This document shows, piece by piece, positions 30,201 to 35,656 of a DNA stretch of 64,000 bases (within the stretch, counting starts at the first letter, position 1; each line of letters opens with the position of its first letter). Origin of the DNA: Leptopterna dolabrata (taxonomy: Eukaryota > Arthropoda > Insecta > Hemiptera > Miridae); the NCBI GenBank assembly GCA_954871275.1, contig OX940975.1, positions 8,060,001 through 8,124,000 on the forward strand. Reading direction: 5' to 3'. The position numbers and the translations under genes are program-made. The notes under the pieces were generated by a model that ran no database searches, was not told the origin of the DNA, and was given only the letters and a program-made list of their open reading frames with translations.

Positions 30201-32058
30201 GAAAATAACTTTCCTTTTCCCTACGTTCACTCTCTTCTTAAAAACCTGCTAGGAACAATCCATATTCCGAGGTACACTTCAATTCACACTATACGAGTTT
30301 TTGCAGCACCCTCACGCCGAAACGAACAAAACAAGCAGTGCTGCGTATGCGCACTTAAGACACCGAAAAGTTTGACGAACCGTGACGACGAAAAATACTG
30401 TGATCTCACAGTGTCAGCTTTCGCCGTGTTGAGATGACGAAACGTATCTGTATAACGCTACCTACCTTCTTCTGTTTTCCTTGGAAAATAGCTAGGTTCA
30501 CATGGAGAGGCAATTCTTGACGGCAATCCGGCACGGCAACGCGTTTGCCGGTATTTTTGCTGCAGAGGCGTTCACATGGCAGTGGAATCATAACAAAACG
30601 CGAATGCAAAAAACAAACAATTGCTCGAACTCGAAACCGCAAAATCAACCACAAATGTCGAATTTCAATATGGCTGAACAACCAAACAAGAAAGGTGTGC
30701 GCAGTAACCTCCGCGCAGGGCAACGAATCCGAAATATCTGGAGATTTTGATATAGTATCCAAGACATTGCGTTGCAATAATCCATTTTGCGTTGGCCAGT
30801 AGAATTGCAGAACACGTAGCCGTGCTGGACTACCATCTGGAATTGCGTCTCCATGTGAACTTAGCTTAAATGTCAAGTGTCGTATTCACAGCTGCTTCCT
30901 CGCGTCTTTCTATGTTAATGCAGACTTGACGCCATGTGTGGACATAGATTTGTATTCACCACGGAGTAAACTGGATGAAAGAGAGGTTAACATAACGTTG
31001 GCGTGACTTCACCAGCCGGTAGATGCCAAAGCGAACGAAAACTGAACCGAAAAAGGTTAGCATCTGACTTCGGTCGCCCTATCCACCATTTCCGTTTCGT
31101 TTCGGCGTGAGGGTGCTGCAAAAACTCTCTAATGCAAAAGCAGAAAAAAGTGGACATTCCTTCTTAAAAATTGATAACACCAAAAAAAAAGATGATAAAA
31201 TTATGATTCCGAAGCAATAAACAACTATAACCTTGGAAAAACCTTCATTCTTCTTCTGGTTGTATTTAGAATGCCAAGATTAACCACATGTTGATATAGA
31301 CGCATCTAGCCCAAAAAAATGTTCCTTCTTCAGAAAGAAGCGTTTTTCTCTAAACAAAATTTTCTCGTGCTCGTGTGCCTTTTCTGCGGTACCTACTCGA
31401 CCGATTTTGATTATTTTTTGTTTTATTTTGTTTGTAGGTCGCTGGTGCATCGCTAGGTTTGGCATAATTTCGATTCTAAAAGTTTGTGGTTAGAAAAATG
31501 TCAACTAGGTACCAAAAACCCGAGTTTTTATTTCATGGAAAATGGTATGATACGGGGTTGAAAATTGAAAAGCCCCCGTCCATCGTTAGTCCTAAATGAG
31601 ACAAATAAAACAAAAAAGAATCATTCAATTTGGGTGAGTAGTTACGGAGAAAAGGTCCAGAAACAGGAAAAAGTACATAAATTTGGGTACTCTTAGCGAT
31701 GTACTTCATCAATTTTGATTTTTGTTGTTCTGTTTAGTTCATCAACATCTGGACTATCAATGTATTAGCCAATTTTAATTTTCTGCTGCGTTTTAATCAT
31801 GGCAGAGACATTTGAAAAAAACACAGTTTTTCGGACTGACTCCCCTTAAATCTTGAAGCTTTAAATCTTTCACGCAAAAAAAATTTAGCATGTCAGTTGT
31901 AGTGAATAGTAATGATTTGTGTCCTGTCCTTTTTCAGGGTAGTATTTTGTGAAACGGTGTTTACCAAGAGACTGATGATGAGGGAACTGACCGTAGTTAA
32001 ACCAGAGTGGTTGTTGGAGATTGCGGCTCATTTTTACCATAAAACTGTTGATCGATGA
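6180..32058 (+). CDS. DHX35: DHX35-type DEAH-box RNA helicase, 13 coding exons
   Basis: CDS join(6180..6204, 6491..6708, 17457..17639, 18777..18917, 20468..20630, 22575..22721, 23316..23462, 23687..23828, 27375..27535, 27930..28052, 29165..29479, 29772..29925, 31938..32058), 679 aa plus stop. All junctions are GT-AG and all phases join. The human protein is about 703 aa. DHX35 is an ATP-dependent nuclear RNA helicase found in the spliceosomal C complex. Visible motifs: I GETGCGKST (69-77), Ia TEPRRVAA (98-105), II DEVH (168-171; DEAH in the family), III SAT (200-202), IV FLTGQEE (272-278), V TNIAETSITI (327-336), VI QAAAEQRAGRAGR (369-381). The winged-helix/ratchet and OB-fold regions follow and end KTVDR. 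The start at 6180 begins MKSLFLKP, resembling the KFW-RPG start of DHX35. An ATTAAA at 32130 is a possible poly(A) signal. Introns 2, 3, 4, 8 and 12 are loaded with transposons. Confidence 0.95.
6491..6708 (+). CDS. DHX35: DHX35 coding exon 2 (motif I)
   Basis: Acceptor TCTTCAG, donor GTAAAT. Encodes EDGNWGADKSD, then FNPNLSLALEQQR, and the Walker A block VGETGCGKSTQVPQ. Ends in phase 0. Confidence 0.95.
6882..7575 (-). mobile_element. PIF/Harbinger-type element with TTA target duplication
   Basis: Inserted in element A with TTA at 6879-6881 and 7576-7578. Copy B reads straight across the site with a single TT, so it is the empty allele. The ends are imperfect inverted repeats (GGGGGGATATCACGA against a minus-strand GCGGGGATTTCACGA). 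It contains only one transposase exon, at 7099-7356 on the minus strand; no DDE domain is present. Confidence 0.75.
7099..7356 (-). pseudogene. PIF/Harbinger transposase N-terminal exon
   Basis: An 85-codon minus-strand frame. It contains RRVRNFLRMTPEVSTNLLDM, then VRPHIEKKSTVMREAVSA and EERLIVTLRFLASGRTY. These match the conserved helical N-terminal region of HARBI1/ALP1 transposases (FLRMT-E-F--LL--V-P-I--++T-MREAIS--ERL--TLRFLATG). The catalytic DDE nuclease that normally follows is missing. The exon probably ended near the stop at its 3' end and was spliced to a part now lost. Confidence 0.75.
7964..8187 (+). repeat. Left LTR of the deleted Gypsy element
   Basis: 224 bp; contains a TATAAAAG box and a downstream AATAAA, and is followed by CTGGTCACCCCGACG, a candidate primer-binding site. 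Confidence 0.85.
8188..9586 (+). pseudogene. Broken gag/pol remnant of the deleted Gypsy element
   Basis: About 1.4 kb of internal sequence, GC-rich like the intact neighbour. The stretch near 8725-8800 is homologous to the end of gag (VATVNEELQVIQHHRQ). The stretch from about 8850 to 9150 is homologous to the RT/RNase H junction (EHFTHVKLLLDT, a stop, then KYGLQVNKSKCQLARTSVEF and later HPGPTQ). Most of RT, the RNase H core and integrase are missing, and stops interrupt every frame. Confidence 0.75.
9587..9810 (+). repeat. Right LTR of the deleted Gypsy element
   Basis: 224 bp, about 97% identical to the left LTR by eye. Confidence 0.85.
10038..10218 (+). repeat. Left LTR of the full-length Gypsy element
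   Basis: 181 bp. TATAAAAG at 10137-10144 and AATAAA at 10160-10165 lie only about 15 bp apart, so the promoter and polyadenylation signal are tightly packed. CTGGTGACATCCGACGTG follows immediately as the likely primer-binding site; the tRNA is not identified. Confidence 0.92.
10393..11115 (+). CDS. Gypsy Gag protein
   Basis: A 240-aa structural protein of the retrotransposon, predicted to form the virus-like particle that packages element RNA. The N-terminal two thirds (FDPAFPHVWFAQLELILAHE, later LVRQLFLRALPESIRLHIA) match Gag of insect Gypsy elements of the short-gag type. The C-terminus has CFYHRTWGPRAQKC then C, a zinc-knuckle-like C-x2-H-x9-C-x3-C pattern in place of a classical CCHC knuckle. 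The start codon at 10393 is 174 bp downstream of the left LTR. The last 109 bases overlap pol, and the slippery site lies 27 bases before the Gag stop. Confidence 0.85.
   Translation: MTEQKPQKTPEASAPSILKLQPFDPAFPHVWFAQLELILAHEGLTTPHAKFARAFLALEPRQADLCADINPSHTSSYQTLKTRLLATHAPSDGSRLTALLQPTSDDELPSILARRLTRALPADTPAPLVRQLFLRALPESIRLHIAARDEPDILKLAALADRLLPFAPPPRVATVSEEVEVINDRRQRRSPTQPATNTRRTTNTLCFYHRTWGPRAQKCRSPCTWRPKPTGNDNARPDQP
11007..15065 (+). CDS. Gypsy Pol polyprotein (PR-RT-RNaseH-IN)
   Basis: 1352 open codons, expressed by -1 frameshift from gag; the ATG at 11007 is probably not used. Residues by this numbering: aspartic protease LVDTGSD (DTGS 61-64); RT with STFDLARAF (Asp293) and YLDD (353-356); RNase H LHTDSSDFAVGAAL and YTDHKPL (around 505-577); integrase zinc finger H697, H701, C731, C734; catalytic D762, D821, E857 (DD35E); a GPY-type element PYTGPHQVL near 970. 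All catalytic residues are intact. Domain order is Ty3/Gypsy. Beyond about residue 1030 the frame is Pro/Ala/His-rich, overlaps another reading frame and resembles a shadow; the stop lies inside the right LTR, so the true C-terminus is uncertain. Confidence 0.92.
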   Translation: MFLPPHMGPTSTEMPQPLHLAPETDGKRQRTARPAVTAVRNPPTSRLFIRCKKTSLHFLVDTGSDVSIVPNTLLNRKTTRPSALRAANGTEIKMYGTHSASVHLPDLPPYEWTFTVADVSTPILGSDFLTYHGLLVDLPNARLINATTQRYITGTVDLVPPSQSICTTTANEPRFQALLDAYKPSSTPCDAPVEHHIVTKGPPCHAKLRRLSPDLYAKAKAHFGELLAAGVIEPSEAPWSSPLHIVPKPDGDIRPVGDYRALNRLTVPDRYTVPHLHDFTTALYGTTVYSTFDLARAFFHCKISERDVPKTTILTPFGAYQFKRMNFGLRNAAQTWQRYMDHVLRNLPFVYCYLDDILVASATPSEHYTHVRTLLETLAKYGLQINTAKCQLARPSVKFLGHNVSADGITPLPERTDLIKKFPRPTTVHELRTFLGLINFYHRAIPRAAPTLRPLVEMIPPDAKKKDKRTLTWTTDAADAFDRAKRLLETSVTLAHPAPTQPLVLHTDSSDFAVGAALHFIDNTHLRPLGFFSRTLNPAQRNYSAFDRELLAIYLAIVHFRQQIEGRPLTVYTDHKPLTTSLATQSNTAPPTRLRHLRFISEFTTDIRYAEGPTNIVADYLSRLPPTANMAHAVTDYGTPFTLQQLADAQAADDHIATMNLTPHRIQGHEIMCETTDASPRPYIPTPLRLAVFKHIHGMTHPGIKATTALIRARYYWPVMTSSIRLFTRACPSCNRAKTTRHIRAPLGEFPDAAPLEHLHIDLFGPLPPSATKKYILSMIDRATGWFECAPLSTISADAVITALHNHWIARYGSPARVTTDQGTQFTSAEFHKYCTSIGSEVHHTNTYHPQANGLVERLHRVLKDAILATATSRTWATQLSGLLLGLRNRPGPDGYSPAQRLFSATPRLPGDLFTQPPPSTVPLRTNESYRHYTQSYVPATMRTATHVYVRVDTPRGKLEPPYTGPHQVLTNDGKTITYLTDDRRTPSVSIDRCKPAPPPTHTVNTPNTPTNAPHPTAATIKTSAAHEHQPLQRYVAEATYRLTAPTRPRRHAVSSGSGEKEANSAATTGQVWPDPHPSGYGHIESRRDTYPRAAPGQQDAAASTTHASATAGHPPVDSTPVDYHARHAGYDGDRPVNHNRHPATPAVRRDVLGLLHPRGTPPPATHCRSPSLARRHHEINVRPQPRKGPRSDYRTGHANPNPRHVYLRHASGTADVAKAGTAANAATPPTTAPDLPHEPHTAPAGHFAPAPAPTPLINRNPSPPHDIDHSSHPDSPNGTNTRTSHARPPPQRQQQNLIEIENYLNSGGSSVVIGCSSTTQFVSEHAVTQSGDPPTPLWSCQGNIKEPGCHQ
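11082..11125 (+). promoter_or_regulatory. -1 ribosomal frameshift signal (slippery site plus stem-loop)
   Basis: The heptamer GGGAAAC at 11082-11088 is read in the gag frame as G GGA AAC, the exact X XXY YYZ phase needed for -1 slippage. Slipping gives GGG AAA and enters the pol frame (TDGKRQR). After a 5-base spacer, CGCACGGCC (11094-11102) can pair with GGCCGTGCG (11117-11125), a perfect 9-bp GC-rich stem with a 14-base loop. The Gag stop codon (11113-11115) lies in the loop. The arrangement matches retroviral frameshift sites. Confidence 0.88.
14110..14778 (+). CDS. Possible third ORF of the Gypsy element
   Basis: A 222-codon frame starting ATG, in a different phase from pol and wholly overlapping the end of the pol frame. 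The product is Pro/Thr/Arg-rich and basic, begins MSPKQPTASQLLRDLAV and has a CSDCCIHG cluster, but no signal peptide or membrane segment, so it is not envelope-like. In this interval its composition looks at least as protein-like as pol. It could be a real accessory ORF or the original C-terminal frame, or chance in GC-rich DNA with few stops. Confidence 0.4.
   Translation: MSPKQPTASQLLRDLAVTPSPPAPAKRKPTRPQPPGRYGPIPIRQAMAISKAGAIPIHARPRDNKTQQRQPPTRQLPPGIRPLTPRPSTTTPGTPVMTVTAPSTTTVTLQLPPYAGTCSDCCIHGVRRPQQHTAAVQASPDVTTKSTYALSLAKALVATTERATQTPTLGTSTFATPPARPTSPKPAPPPTPQRPRPQRPTYRTNHIRHRRDISRPHRHPRH
14939..15119 (+). repeat. Right LTR of the full-length Gypsy element
   Basis: 181 bp, same sequence as the left LTR as read; followed by AGAAT at 15120-15124. 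Confidence 0.92.
15154..15968. mobile_element. Foldback MITE with TTA target duplication
   Basis: 815 bp bounded by TTA at 15151-15153 and 15969-15971. Terminal inverted repeats: AGGCCTAATTACACCTACCG on the left, AGCCCCAATTACACCTGCCG on the right (minus strand). The 3-bp TWA duplication suggests the PIF/Harbinger group. An inner stretch (about 15340-15620) matches, inverted, the tandem repeat at 46965-47560. No coding region. Confidence 0.7.
15992..16045. repeat. Two adjacent perfect hairpins
   Basis: TTAGGTCG-TTCAA-CGACCTAA (15992-16012) and CTTAGATCGT-TTC-ACGATCTAAG (16023-16045) stand side by side in the subterminal part of element A. Function unknown; subterminal hairpins can be transposase-binding sites. 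Confidence 0.6.
16956..17287. mobile_element. Foldback MITE with TAA target duplication
   Basis: 332 bp, ends GGCCCCTTTCACACGAGGCA and its inverted match on the right, extending over about 40 bp with small changes. TAA at 16953-16955 and 17288-17290. No coding region. It lies 169 bp upstream of DHX35 exon 3. Confidence 0.8.
17457..17639 (+). CDS. DHX35: DHX35 coding exon 3 (motif Ia)
   Basis: Acceptor CCTTCAG, donor GTGGGA. 61 codons from YLLEAGWCEGG through TEPRRVAAVAL to CTDKETTKIK. Separated from exon 2 by 10.7 kb of mostly transposon DNA. Confidence 0.95.
17786..18673. mobile_element. Mutator-like (MULE) element with 9-bp target duplication
   Basis: 888 bp flanked by an exact 9-bp repeat GTTTCTTTG (17777-17785 and 18674-18682), the duplication length typical of Mutator-like elements. 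The ends are inverted repeats: GGCGACCATCGTTATCTCCC left, GGGATCCATCGATATCTCCC right (minus strand). Both subterminal zones repeat variants of GGGGAGATATCGAT, about six copies on the right (18534-18668) and about four inverted copies on the left (17793-17900). It contains a FLYWCH-like reading frame but no MULE transposase, so it is non-autonomous. It makes up most of DHX35 intron 3. Confidence 0.82.
17929..18231 (+). CDS. FLYWCH-like zinc-finger reading frame inside the MULE
   Basis: A 100-codon frame, MDGVVFVEGGSKKTRGVFYE onward, with RWVCAGKKTFCCKANLKA, the W-x-C...C-x-A core of a FLYWCH-type zinc finger, and a possible downstream His in ISEHND. A basic/acidic tail VKRKADEDIS follows. FLYWCH domains are common DNA-binding modules of insect MULE transposases. 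The frame ends just after a possible splice donor (CCAAG-GTAAAT at 18220), so it may be the first exon of a longer protein whose transposase part is deleted. Whether it is expressed cannot be told. Confidence 0.5.
   Translation: MDGVVFVEGGSKKTRGVFYEGNFRFCFQKSLASGVDRWVCAGKKTFCCKANLKAVRKCVTEAISEHNDDANEQDKELSIIRAGVKRKADEDISSCPSKVN
18777..18917 (+). CDS. DHX35: DHX35 coding exon 4 (motif II, DEVH)
   Basis: Acceptor ATTTCAG, donor GTTGTA (weak beyond GT). 47 codons, YMTEGILMMEM to LLKKILK, containing VIMLDEVHEQSQ, the Walker B motif with Val in place of Ala. Confidence 0.93.
19132..20389. repeat. Long foldback element in DHX35 intron 4
   Basis: The left arm (19132-19244) and right arm (about 20270-20389) are inverted copies; an inner hairpin follows (20057-20145 against 20176-20264) with a G13 tract near its centre. 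A 812-bp MITE (19245-20056) has inserted into the left arm. The same left-arm sequence, including about 70 bp outside it, recurs at 33363-33475. The right arm ends 78 bp before exon 5. Confidence 0.7.
19245..20056. mobile_element. GGGGCCTATTCAC foldback MITE, copy 1
   Basis: Ends GGGGCCTATTCACTAA and its exact inverse TTAGTGAATAGGCCCC. Comparison with the right arm of the surrounding foldback suggests a 3-bp duplication CTT on the right, ATT (one change) on the left. Inside, a GAGTAAAAACGTCCAAGTA motif is repeated at about 19602 and 19752. Copy 2 is at 36527-38222. Confidence 0.7.
20468..20630 (+). CDS. DHX35: DHX35 coding exon 5 (motif III)
   Basis: Acceptor TTTTCAG, donor GTTGGT. Encodes LRLIVSSATVDAERIQDFFN and the VEGRLYPVELFYAK strand; ends with one base of a split Glu codon. 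Confidence 0.93.
20631..22574. other. DHX35 intron 5, no gene recognised
   Basis: 1.9 kb without a recognisable gene. A GATCG-rich patch at 20818-20892 can fold back on itself (GCAGGCAT against ATGCCTGT) and may be a small MITE. A minus-strand frame at 22088-22435 has no recognisable domain. Confidence 0.4.
22575..22721 (+). CDS. DHX35: DHX35 coding exon 6 (motif IV)
   Basis: Acceptor TATACAG, donor GTGAGT. Encodes PIADYVKGTVDTVIKIH and CFLTGQEEVELAVSLL; ends phase 1. Confidence 0.94.
23316..23462 (+). CDS. DHX35: DHX35 coding exon 7 (motif V)
   Basis: Acceptor TTCCAG, donor GTAAGA. Encodes LPLPMYGSLSNNEQMKVF and VVATNIAETSITIPGIAY; ends phase 1. Confidence 0.95.
23687..23828 (+). CDS. DHX35: DHX35 coding exon 8 (motif VI)
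   Basis: Acceptor TCATCCAG, donor GTAAAA. Encodes VIDSGYVKMRWFNASSF and AAEQRAGRAGRCRSGKAY, including the arginine finger; ends phase 2. Confidence 0.95.
24735..24973 (+). pseudogene. Non-LTR retrotransposon (LINE) C-terminal remnant
   Basis: Translating across one frameshift gives SLKCRHFNGMEEGDADHV, then FQNQRKELWEDLVQGKSG and SKTYISIVKFIKKCDIEL before a stop. This resembles the Cys-His zinc-knuckle tail that ends the reverse transcriptase of Jockey/R1/CR1-type LINEs (C-x-C...E-x2-H-x4-C, F-x2-R..L). Interrupted by stops, so not functional. It lies in DHX35 intron 8, sense orientation. Confidence 0.4.
25473..26646 (-). mobile_element. PIF/Harbinger element with TAA target duplication
   Basis: 1174 bp in DHX35 intron 8, flanked by TAA (25470-25472, 26647-26649). 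Terminal inverted repeats share GGGCCGGTTTCACCAACAC, 19 bp perfect. It contains an N-terminal Harbinger exon on the minus strand (26163-26477) but no DDE domain. Confidence 0.82.
26163..26477 (-). pseudogene. PIF/Harbinger transposase N-terminal exon
   Basis: The minus-strand frame contains MNRFIDVFESSSDEDFNEL, then RRRIIRERVEHFHTWDDGDF and FARFRLPKEGMSFVLDA. This is the standard start of Harbinger transposases (RRR-RERVDHF--LDDEEFF-RFRLSKE). The preceding residues are probably upstream untranslated sequence read in frame. Catalytic part absent. Confidence 0.7.
26870..27082. mobile_element. Short foldback MITE
   Basis: 213 bp with ends AGCCACGATTACACGAGGCC and AGCCGTGATTACACGAGGCC (minus strand). 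Flanks TTA (26867-26869) and TCA (27083-27085) are a one-mismatch 3-bp duplication. The interior is rich in CCAGT/ACTGG words that pair with each other. Confidence 0.7.
27375..27535 (+). CDS. DHX35: DHX35 coding exon 9
   Basis: Acceptor TGTACAG, donor GTTGGT. Encodes RLYREDHEKLNPHTVSEM and LKALGIDNIVRFNFPSPPP, the start of the winged-helix/ratchet region. Reached after a 3.5-kb intron holding a Harbinger element. Confidence 0.94.
27605..27915. repeat. Two-copy tandem duplication in DHX35 intron 9
   Basis: Two diverged copies about 168 bp apart, both containing AAATGTGGTGAGTTCCTGCT and ending TTACACCACTT. The second ends 14 bp before exon 10, so the duplication supplies the exon-proximal intron sequence. 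Confidence 0.7.
27930..28052 (+). CDS. DHX35: DHX35 coding exon 10
   Basis: Acceptor TTTCCAG, donor GTAAGT. Encodes LELLHALGAVDDSAELTRPL and GYRMAEFPLTPHETKCLIT of the ratchet domain. Confidence 0.94.
28230..28890. repeat. Dispersed repeat R, copy 1 (DHX35 intron 10)
   Basis: Shares long stretches with 39090-39700, for example CAATTTTTGTGGGTTAC, TTCTTGAAGGTTGC and CAGATGTCAATAGACCTGAT, in the same orientation. No coding region. Family unknown. Confidence 0.65.
29165..29479 (+). CDS. DHX35: DHX35 coding exon 11
   Basis: Acceptor CCCGCAG, donor GTGAGT. Longest exon. Encodes EWGCSWEMAVIIACRQVESL, then FEVEEGDLLTAFNVYSAY, leading to the OB-fold region. Confidence 0.94.
29772..29925 (+). CDS. 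DHX35: DHX35 coding exon 12 (OB-fold)
   Basis: Acceptor TTTTCAG, donor GTGAGA. Encodes CKCIVSGFFPNAAYLH and the IHPSSVLY motif typical of DEAH helicase OB-folds; ends phase 2. Confidence 0.94.
30293..31130. mobile_element. AGAGAGTTTT-type element C in DHX35 intron 12
   Basis: The left end reads GAGTTTTTGCAGCACCCTCA; the right end on the minus strand reads AGAGAGTTTTTGCAGCACCC. Both continue CACGCCGAAACGAA, giving inverted repeats of about 33 bp. The outermost bases resemble elements A and B. It has received a 377-bp MITE at 30490-30866. Confidence 0.65.
30490..30866. mobile_element. AGCTAGGTTCACATG foldback MITE nested in element C
   Basis: 377 bp with ends AGCTAGGTTCACATGGAGA and AGCTAAGTTCACATGGAGA (minus strand). 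Flanks AAT and TAA do not form a clean duplication. Same family as 54102-54489 and 55485-57394. Confidence 0.65.
31938..32058 (+). CDS. DHX35: DHX35 coding exon 13 and stop
   Basis: Acceptor TTTTTCAG. Encodes WVVFCETVFTKRLMMRELT and PEWLLEIAAHFYHKTVDR then TGA at 32056-32058. Aligns to the human C-terminus (WLLELAPHFY). Confidence 0.94.
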
Positions 32059-33902
32059 AACCACAAGATGTATTTATTAGCACCACATCCAATAGGTACC
32101 TGCTGTTATCAATTAATTTTTTTACTATTATTAAAATGTTTCGCAAATTCGCCAATTAATATTCTACATTAGCAGAACCTTTAAATCATCATGGCCCTTT
32201 TGTTCTGCACCTGTGTCGCAGAATACATAGAACCTAATAATATATATTTCCCTGATCAGCTTTTCACGGTGTTACCTTTCATGAATTAGTCAGGTGACCT
32301 ATTATGAAAGTACAAGCTCATCCGAACTACCGTATCGCTGACCTCGCTGCGTCCTTGTCATTGCAAATGTTGTCATGAAGATGTGCTCTGAGATCGTCCT
32401 GGAGCACACCAAGAGCTGGAATGCCACATAGATTGATGGGCAATTATCATGAATTCCGTTTGAGTTTTTTCTCAATAGTTGATGATGTGAGATGGATAAT
32501 TGGGCTGAATCAGGAAAATATGACTCCTTCATATTTTGAAACTTTGGAACTTGAAGATTTCGAAAAAGAGCCGGGGAAATGGGGCCTTACAGTTGCCGGT
32601 ACGTTGCACGGATATGGGTTCTGATTGGCTGGCCAGTTGCAGTGGATGGGACATGGCCTGTTGACCCTGTGATTTCCCTGTGATCTAAGCAGGCAGCATC
32701 TTCAAAACTTTCTTTTAGTTGTTTTTCTTCATCCATAAAACAACTTCATCAAATACCTGGAGCAACTTTTGATCGAATACGAATTCTTATCGAATACATA
32801 GAGCAAAGCAACTCTCAAATTTATCAAATGCGTAGAGGAAGATGATTATAAAATCAGTATCTACCAATAGTGTTCTTTGTGGATACATGATAATTGCCCG
32901 TTTTGCAATTGGTAGATAAGTGAAATCTGCAACATGTGACTGTGTGGCTGTTCTTGAGTTGTTTTTTGGTCCGGTGGAGACGGGGTCGTTTAGGGAAGCC
33001 TAATCGATATTCCTTCTTAACCGGATGATGGTGAACGCTCAGCACATACTTCCAAACATGCTCTGCTACCATGTAACATAGTGAGAGTGACGGTGGACCC
33101 TCGAGAGTCCCCCCTCTAGGCCAGCGAGATACTGCATCCACTTTTTGTGGGCTTATCCTACCCAGAAGGATTCCTTTAAAACATCCTGTCCCTTTGATAA
33201 TACATATATCTGTTGGCTTCTCCACCCCCTTCCTCCATTTAGAGTGTCAATATAATTAAAATATGTTGAGCTTGTTTGAAGGCGATTAATGCCGTGTCCC
33301 CAATAGTTATTCCATCCTAACGATGGAGGTTGATAACCTGGAGGTTGCCCAGATGAGCAGAATTCATACGAACTAAATCACTCGCGAAGAAATCGTGGAA
33401 ACCCATTTCAAAGAAAAACGGAGTTATTGAAAAAATAGTCTATTTCCACTAATACACGAAAAACGCAAAAACTTTTTTTTTTTTTGAGCAGAATTCACTG
33501 GACAACAACCTCTGGCAACATTTTTTCTCCACCAGTACTCTGATGTAGGAGCTTTGTTCTCCACCAGTAAAATATTAATGAGGTAGTACCATTACGATGG
33601 AGGTTAGTCACCTTGAAGTTGTTAAGATGTCTTTTCCTGAACCAGAACTTCATACTACTTTTCATTCCCCCTTTTCCCTCGCATACTTTTGCTACCCGGA
33701 AGTATGTCATGTGGGTAGGAGTGTGACGGTGTGGCTGTTCTCGAGTAGTTTTTTGGTCCGGTGAAGACGGGGTTGTTTGGGGAAGCCTAATCGATATCCC
33801 TTCTTAACCAGTGATAATCTTGCTGGTCTAGAGAGGGGGGGGGGGGGGGGGCTCTCTCGAGGGTCCACCGTTACTCTCCTCTCACTGTGTTACAAACATC
33901 AA
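32059..33902. other. Gene-free DNA downstream of DHX35 with a local duplication
   Basis: Holds the 3' untranslated region of DHX35 and then repeats. Segment 32930-33140 recurs, diverged, at 33715-33900; both contain TTTTTTGGTCCGGTG-AGACGG and a GAGGGTCCACCGT-like word. A fragment at 33363-33475 copies the outer part of the foldback at 19062-19165. A G18 tract lies at about 33833. Confidence 0.55.
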
Positions 33903-34944
33903 GGGCCATATTCACAAATACTTGCTATGGGTATTCTTAGGACTCCCCTACCTTAGTTCAGCTTACGGCCTAAGTGCCACTTAGAGAAAAAATGCTATTC
34001 ACAAACCATAAAGTTCAGCTGAGGCAAAGTGTAGCTGGTAGTGGTTCCAGCAATAAGTGTGGCACGCCTACTGACCTCCAGGCCAACCAATAAGGCCATT
34101 TTGGCGGCTTCGCTCGTGATAACCGTTGATAACGGCCGGCGGCAGCGTGCATTTGTCAATTTTCGATTCCGTTCGTGTCTTTTGGTTCTCGCTGATATAA
34201 ATAATTTGCAGTTGTATCCGTTTTTGTTTTGCTCTTTCTGAAGTTGTGTTTTATAGGTTGTTTTGTTTAGTTTAGATTGATTTGTTTAGTTTGGTTTTGT
34301 TTCCTGAAAATGGAAAAGCGCGCGAGGATGCCCGCTTTCTCGGTTGCAGGGACTGATTATTTAAAATCAGTTCTCATTAATCACAAAAGTGTAATAGATG
34401 ATCGCCTACCTACCTACCTATTTATTTTGGTTAAAAAATAATTTCCATTTTATTTCAATTGATTGAATTAAAAATTTAAAGGAGTTTACCTAAAGCGTTG
34501 AAAAAACTGATTCTCAGATGAGCTGTCAACCGAAACAAGCCGCCTCCTTCTTCTCGGCGCGTTCTGCCGCCTCCTGTCACGCAGATGTATCAAATAGTCG
34601 ACGTAGTCGTCACCCATTATTAGATAAAATGGAATATAATATAAAATAAAAATGAATAGAAACTGAAAATGAACACGGAAATTGCGAAATACGTCAGGCA
34701 CTATGCGAACTAACTCGATGCTATGCGAAAATATTTCTGGCACCGGGCTGGAAGCTGCACTAAGAATGGCTTAAGTGTGGAAAGAGCCACACTTACCACG
34801 AAGTGTCACTTTACCGAAAGTCCAACTTTGTTTTAAGTGTAACTTTAGTTAAAGTGAGGTTCCTGAAAACGATTTTTTCTTAAGTACGGCTCCGCACTGC
34901 ACTTAGCTAAAGGTCACACTTAGTTCGGTTTGTGCATACGGCCC
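33903..34944 (-). mobile_element. PIF/Harbinger-type element with CAA target duplication
   Basis: 1042 bp, ends GGGCCATATTCACAAATAC and GGGCCGTATGCACAAACC (minus strand), flanked by CAA at 33900-33902 and 34945-34947. The subterminal zones pair extensively (GTGCCACTTAG / AAGTGT words). A short minus-strand frame at 34486-34617 looks like a Harbinger first exon. Confidence 0.7.
34486..34617 (-). pseudogene. Possible Harbinger transposase first exon
   Basis: Reading on the minus strand from an internal Met gives MGDDYVDYLIHLRDRRRQNA, then PRRRRRLVSVDSSSENQFFQ and RFR. An acidic start, an RRRxR tract and a -QFFQRFR end resemble the beginning of Harbinger proteins before the RFR-L-K block. Short, so only moderately convincing. 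Confidence 0.4.
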
Positions 34945-35203
34945 CAAGTATGATCGCCGAATTGGGCTCTGGGGCACAAATAAATTTTTAGAATAAATAA
35001 ATGTCCCCCCACAGGGCGTATATGGTTTTTTCAGATGAACTGTGTTAAAAAAGAGTCCTGGGTGGTTTTTTTATTCACACCCCTGCCTCACTGATGGTCG
35101 TGGGTCTTCACCTGGGATCAAACCTGATTGATTTTCAGAGACGTAGCGCAGTCGAAAGAAGCCTGTTCTGTGTGATACAATACCTTTCTATGCAATCCTG
35201 TTC

Positions 35204-35656
35204 TTGAACAATCTCTTCCTGTGTAAACTGCCAATGACTGATTCCGGTGAGACACAATTGTGCGACCGGAGAATGCAAGTGGAGCGCCCTCTAGTGAAGC
35301 ACGCCCCATGGGAACGAATCTTTATATGCAAACAAATGTGTATACCATTACATTCACGGGAACATCAGATAATTGAAATGAATCACTATTACGGACGGCT
35401 GACACCATTCATCCAATTTGAAATGGCCGGAAACTGGAGACAGCCCATTTCAAAGGGACATGTGTTTCTTGGACAGTTCAACGTTGTTGAGCACAGCCCT
35501 CCATATTTGTTATTTTCAAAGTCACAAGATGAAACAAACGCCCATTCCAACCAGCACTGCTCTCTAGTGAAGGTGGTGGGAAGCTTGATTACTGAGTTTT
35601 CTGGGGTAACACCAAAACCTCTACAACAGCTTTTCAAAAGCTGTGAAATAGGCTAA
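35204..35656 (+). other. Unassigned 150-codon open frame
   Basis: The longest open frame between the two host genes, MNNLFLCKLPMTDSGETQ to SCEIG. No domain, transmembrane segment or signal peptide is recognised. Composition is ordinary. It may be chance, or an exon of something unrecognised; no flanking splice sites decide it. Confidence 0.15.

Noticed and set aside
35204..35656. 150-codon frame as a host gene
   Set aside because: No domain, no supporting splice signals and no compositional signal; listed only as unassigned.
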